Shown in pieces: positions 60,448-64,000 of a DNA stretch of 64,000 nt (its first letter is position 1; the number at the start of each line of letters is the position of its first letter). The stretch is from CAWIKY01 sp963836905 (GTDB lineage Bacteria; Pseudomonadota; Alphaproteobacteria; Caulobacterales; Hyphomonadaceae). Position numbers and translations under genes: made by a program. Location of the stretch: the NCBI GenBank assembly GCA_963836905.1, contig CAWIKY010000006.1:992001-1056000 (forward strand), given 5' to 3'. The notes below the pieces were generated by a model that saw only the letters and a list, made by a program, of their open reading frames with translations, was not told the DNA's origin and did no database searches.

Positions 60448-62988
60448 TTGTCGGGTAAGTCTATGCGTAAAGTCTTTGCGAGCGTCATCGCCATATCAGC
60501 TGCACTGGCAAGTGCGAGCGTTCTCGGGCCGGGCATTGCTCCGGTGGCCATGGCGCAACAAGCGGACACCGACCCGATCCGGCGGATTGTCGTCCGAGGC
60601 AATGAGCGGATCGAAACCCGTACAATCGAGTCCTACCTTCTGCTGGAACCGGGTCAGGCGTTCGACCCTGGCCGTGTCGACCTGTCTCTAAAGACGCTGT
60701 TTGCTACAGGGCTTTTTGCTGATGTGGTGATCACGCGCGATGGCGAGGATCTCGTCGTTCAAGTGGTCGAGAATCCGATCGTCAACCGAGTTCTCTTCGA
60801 GGGCAACAAGGCACTGAACGACGACAAGCTCCGTGAAGAAATTCAGGTTGAGCCGCGCGGAATCTTTACGGCGGCACGTGTTCAGGCCGATGTTCAGCGC
60901 ATCCTTGAAGTCTACCGTCGCAGCGGCCGCTTTGCAGTGAATGTGACGCCGCAATACAAGCCACTGAACCAGAACCGCGTCGACGTGGTCTTCGAAATTT
61001 CCGAAGGGCCGGTGACCGGCGTCCGGTCGATCAACATTCTTGGTAACGAGGCGTTTTCTGACCGTCGTCTGCGCGGTGAACTCGTCACCGAACAGTCCCG
61101 TCTCTGGCGTTTCTTTTCGTCGAACGACAACTATGACCCCGACCGCCTCGAATACGACCGCGAATTGCTCCGTCAATTCTACGCCAATCAGGGCTATGCC
61201 GATTTTCGCGTTGTGTCTGCCGTCGCCGAACTGACGCCGGATCAGGAAGACTTCTACATCACCTTCACCATTGATGAGGGGGAGCAGTACGAGTTCGGCG
61301 AGATCAAGGTCGAGACGGCGCTCGACAAGCTGAATGGCGATGCGCTTCGAGCAATCGTACCGATCCAGGAAGGTGCGCGTTTCCGCGGCGATGCCATCGA
61401 AGAAAGCGAAGACGCATTGACCTTCGCTGCGGGTGTCGCTGGCTATGCGTTCGTGGACGTGCGTCCGCGCATCCAGCGCAATTCCGAGACGCGGAAGGTC
61501 GATATCACATTCGCGCTGGATGAAGGCCCGCGGGTCTATGTCGAGCGGATCAACATCATCGGCAATACGCGTACGCTCGACCGGGTTGTACGCCGCGAAA
61601 TGCGGATTGCGGAAGGCGATGCCTTCAACCGCGTTCTCCTTGACCAGTCCCGCAATCGTGTTCGGCGCCTCGGGTTCTTCAAGGACGTTACCATATCGGA
61701 GGAGCCGGGTTCACTTCCTGACCGCACCGTCGTGGACGTAACTGTCGAGGAACAGCCCACGGGTGAAGTCTCGTTCGCGGCAGGCTTCTCTTCCGTTGAT
61801 TCCTTCCTGCTCGACCTCAACGTCACCGAGCGCAACTATCGTGGACGAGGACAACTCGTCCGCGCGCGCCTTCAGACCAGTTCACGACAGCAGACGATTG
61901 ACCTGCGCTTTACCGAGCCACGCTTTCTGGACCGCAATCTTGCAGCGGGCGTCGACATTTTCTCGACCCGTACCGACTTTCTGGATATCTCGGACTTCGA
62001 AACGCAAACGATCGGTGCCGGTCTCCGTCTTGGTTTCCCCCTGACCGAACGCAGCAACGTGTCGCTTAGTTATACGCTGCGTCAGGATGAGGTGAACGTC
62101 GAGGATATTCCTGTTATCATCGACGCAAACGGCGTGCCGCTGTTCGACCAGTTCGGACGTTTCCTGCCTGTGAACGGCACGGAAGTTCCGGTCGGTGGCA
62201 CGGTGTTGAATGACCAGTGCGACCCGGCCAACCTCTTTCAGAATTCGCTCTGTCGCGAGGAAAGAACCGACCTCTCGTCCATCGTCGGCTATGCGCTGAG
62301 CTATGACGGGCGAAACGATCCGATCACGCCGACACGTGGCTTCGATGTGGGTTTCTCTCAGGAACTGTCCGGCGTGGGCGGCGACGTTTTCTACGTGAAA
62401 ACCGAAGCGTCCGGCACGGTCTATCGCGGTCTGACGAAGAACTTCATCGCATCGTTTCAGCTCTCGGGCGGATACGTTGCGGCTTTCAACGACGACGATC
62501 TGCGGATCAACAACCGCTTCTTCAAGGGCGGTAACAGCTTCCGGGGCTTCGACGTTGCAGGTCTTGGCCCTCGAGAAGTTGTTCAGAACTTCGATGCACA
62601 GGGCAATCTCCTGTCGACATTCCGTCAGCAGTCACGGGGCGGCAAGGCCTACGTGATCGGGACGGCCGAACTGACGGTTCCGAACTTCCTGCCCGCAGAA
62701 TACGGGATCGAGACGGCATTGTTCACCGACTTCGGTACGGTCGGCTTGCTCGACGACGACGATATCACAGCGTTGACGTTCAACCCTCAACTGGACGCCA
62801 ACGGGGATATCCAGGGATTCCAGGCAATCCGGACAGAGTCTGAGGCCTCCTTGCGCGCTGCAGCGGGCTTGAGCGTTTTCTGGGACTCGCCGTTCGGACC
62901 TATCCGGTTCGACTTCTCACAGATCCTGCGTAGTGAAGACTATGACCGGACGGAGACCTTCCGGTTCAGCACATCGACGCGCTTCTAA
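60448..62988 (+). CDS. bamA: Outer membrane protein assembly factor BamA
   Basis: The beta-barrel insertase of the outer membrane (846 residues). It has a signal peptide (about 1-36, ending VAMAQQ), five POTRA domains (about 45-440; the first starts RRIVVRGNERIETRTIESYL) and a 16-strand barrel with the lid-lock motif region KGGNSFRGFDVAGLGP (VRGF-type) and a C-terminal aromatic residue (TRF). The start may be TTG at 60448, which has AAGGA 10 bases upstream, or ATG at 60463, which has no good ribosome site. It works with BamD encoded at 16.4-17.2 kb. Confidence 0.94.
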   Translation: MSGKSMRKVFASVIAISAALASASVLGPGIAPVAMAQQADTDPIRRIVVRGNERIETRTIESYLLLEPGQAFDPGRVDLSLKTLFATGLFADVVITRDGEDLVVQVVENPIVNRVLFEGNKALNDDKLREEIQVEPRGIFTAARVQADVQRILEVYRRSGRFAVNVTPQYKPLNQNRVDVVFEISEGPVTGVRSINILGNEAFSDRRLRGELVTEQSRLWRFFSSNDNYDPDRLEYDRELLRQFYANQGYADFRVVSAVAELTPDQEDFYITFTIDEGEQYEFGEIKVETALDKLNGDALRAIVPIQEGARFRGDAIEESEDALTFAAGVAGYAFVDVRPRIQRNSETRKVDITFALDEGPRVYVERINIIGNTRTLDRVVRREMRIAEGDAFNRVLLDQSRNRVRRLGFFKDVTISEEPGSLPDRTVVDVTVEEQPTGEVSFAAGFSSVDSFLLDLNVTERNYRGRGQLVRARLQTSSRQQTIDLRFTEPRFLDRNLAAGVDIFSTRTDFLDISDFETQTIGAGLRLGFPLTERSNVSLSYTLRQDEVNVEDIPVIIDANGVPLFDQFGRFLPVNGTEVPVGGTVLNDQCDPANLFQNSLCREERTDLSSIVGYALSYDGRNDPITPTRGFDVGFSQELSGVGGDVFYVKTEASGTVYRGLTKNFIASFQLSGGYVAAFNDDDLRINNRFFKGGNSFRGFDVAGLGPREVVQNFDAQGNLLSTFRQQSRGGKAYVIGTAELTVPNFLPAEYGIETALFTDFGTVGLLDDDDITALTFNPQLDANGDIQGFQAIRTESEASLRAAAGLSVFWDSPFGPIRFDFSQILRSEDYDRTETFRFSTSTRF

Positions 62989-63025
62989 CCGCGCGCGAAC
63001 ACCAAACCTAAAAAGGGTAACTTAC

Positions 63026-63613
63026 ATGAAATTTCTCGTTTCCGCACGCGGCCTGCTTCTGGCATTGGGCTGCGCCATGCTCGCACCGATGGCCATCGCT
63101 CAGGACGTGGTGGTCGTGGATAATGTCAAGGTTCTGCGGGAAAGCGCAGCCGGTCAGGACATGAACACCAAGCTGCGCACGATTCGCGAAACTATAGGAC
63201 GCGAACTCGAACCTGAAGCCCGGGCTCTCGAAACAGAGCAGACCGCCATTCAGGCCAAGACGCAAGGCAAGACCCGCGAACAGGTCCAGGCCGATACGGC
63301 CCTGCTTCAACAAGGGCAATCCTTCACCCGCCGGGCGCAAGCCTATTCCGAGAAGGAAGCCAAACGCGCACGCGAGTTTCAGGCGACCGAGCGTAACGCG
63401 CTGGTCGACTACAACAACAAGCTTGGCGTCGCGCTCGAAGCTGTCCGGGTAGCGAAGAACGCCAAGGTCATGCTCGATACGTCGCAGATCCTGATTTCCG
63501 ATCCGTCGATAGACGTGACCCAGGACGTCATTACGAGCCTCAATGCGTCCGCTCCGACAATCACCGTGACCCGGGTCACTTTGCCTGACCAGCCCGCTGC
63601 GCCTCAGCAATAG
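63026..63613 (+). CDS. Skp/OmpH family periplasmic chaperone
   Basis: A 195-residue periplasmic protein: a signal peptide (about 1-25, ending APMAIAQ), a short strand DVVVVDNVKVL, a long charged helical middle (about 45-150, EPEARALETEQTAIQAK and onward) forming the Skp tentacles, and a C-terminal strand with a Pro/Gln tail. It would hold unfolded barrel proteins for the BAM complex. AAAAGGG is the ribosome site. The position between bamA and lpxD is canonical for skp. Confidence 0.87.
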   Translation: MKFLVSARGLLLALGCAMLAPMAIAQDVVVVDNVKVLRESAAGQDMNTKLRTIRETIGRELEPEARALETEQTAIQAKTQGKTREQVQADTALLQQGQSFTRRAQAYSEKEAKRAREFQATERNALVDYNNKLGVALEAVRVAKNAKVMLDTSQILISDPSIDVTQDVITSLNASAPTITVTRVTLPDQPAAPQQ

Positions 63614-63639
63614 TCAGGGGTCACTGCAGGGGCCGCGAA

Positions 63640-64000
63640 ATGCATGACGAACGCTTTTACAGGACCCTCGGCCCGCTAAGTGCCAATGCCATTGCAGACC
63701 TTGTGGGTGCCACGCTGCGCGGCGAGGGAGCCCGGTCTCTTCTAACGGTATGTTCGCCAAACAATCCGGCGGACAATGCGCTTTGCTTCTTCGAAGGCGA
63801 TCCCCGCGACGCGGGCAAGATCGATCCTTCGATGGGTGCGGTCATCACCAACGAACAGTGCGCCGAAGCGATAGCGGACGGTATTACCGTCCTGATCTCG
63901 AAAACGCCTCGCGTGGACTTCACCAGAGCGGCTGCGTGTCTTCTCGAGTCAATAGCTGTAACCGACAACAGAGACGGTGCGGCTTTGAAAGCCGCTGTAC
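63640..64000 (+). CDS. lpxD: LpxD, UDP-3-O-acylglucosamine N-acyltransferase (5' part, cut by window end)
   Basis: The first 120 codons of an open frame that runs off the right edge. It shows the LpxD N-terminal uridine-binding domain: RTLGPLSANAIADLVGATLR, then a strand series including NALCFFEGDP (family pattern ISFL) and TVLISKTPRVDFTRAACLL (family pattern NPRLAFARV). The hexapeptide-repeat acyltransferase domain lies outside the window. Identification rests on this domain and on its place after the skp gene. It acts in lipid A synthesis after LpxC. Confidence 0.75.
   Translation, partial: MHDERFYRTLGPLSANAIADLVGATLRGEGARSLLTVCSPNNPADNALCFFEGDPRDAGKIDPSMGAVITNEQCAEAIADGITVLISKTPRVDFTRAAACLLESIAVTDNRDGAALKAAV

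Overview
The window is a chromosomal segment of an alphaproteobacterium, most likely of the Hyphomonadaceae/Maricaulales type. This assignment rests on gene content and order, not on a database search. The pointers are a 14-subunit complex I locus followed by birA, coaX, ribonuclease J, methylmalonyl-CoA epimerase, a DUF1467 protein and a short ProS; an lpxC-bamD-recN-ligA cluster; and an rpsB-to-lpxD block. The DNA looks about 60% GC, genes are tightly packed, and I see no tRNA, rRNA, CRISPR array or insertion sequence.

Layout. Positions 1-10.4 kb hold single genes and small operons: a lineage-type hypothetical, a PaaI thioesterase, a DUF421 membrane protein, an acyl-CoA dehydrogenase, a TfoX-N protein, a beta-lactamase-fold hydrolase with DUF3253, two methyltransferases (one of them prmA), a CheY-like regulator, MaoC-ribF and an M23 lipoprotein. 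Positions 10.5-18.2 kb hold an M24 aminopeptidase convergent with lpxC-bamD-recN-ligA. Positions 18.4-23.4 kb hold the branched-chain 2-oxoacid dehydrogenase operon (bkdA1-bkdA2-bkdB-lpdA, minus strand). Divergent from it, 23.8-41.9 kb holds nuoA-N.

The nuo operon carries a small membrane-protein gene between nuoE and nuoF. A roughly 3.1 kb accessory segment splits it between nuoF and nuoG. That segment holds a DUF2283 gene flanked by two decayed DUF4258-like pieces, a methyltransferase on the opposite strand, two membrane proteins and a BrnT/BrnA-type toxin-antitoxin pair preceded by a perfect 14-bp palindrome. It is the most unusual part of the window. From 41.9 kb come birA, coaX, rnj, mce, a DUF1467 gene, proS, lolC, lolD and dnaE. 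From 52.8 kb comes the conserved rpsB-tsf-pyrH-frr-uppS-cdsA-dxr-rseP-bamA-skp-lpxD block; lpxD is cut by the right edge. This block joins translation, isoprenoid and phospholipid synthesis and outer-membrane assembly.

Data quality matters here. At least ten genes, most of them essential (recN, lpxC, lpdA, bkdB, nuoC, birA, dnaE, uppS, cdsA, dxr), are interrupted by single-base shifts, mostly one extra base. In each case both flanking frames encode good family sequence. I read these as sequencing or assembly errors rather than real pseudogenes, and I give the full reconstructed extents.
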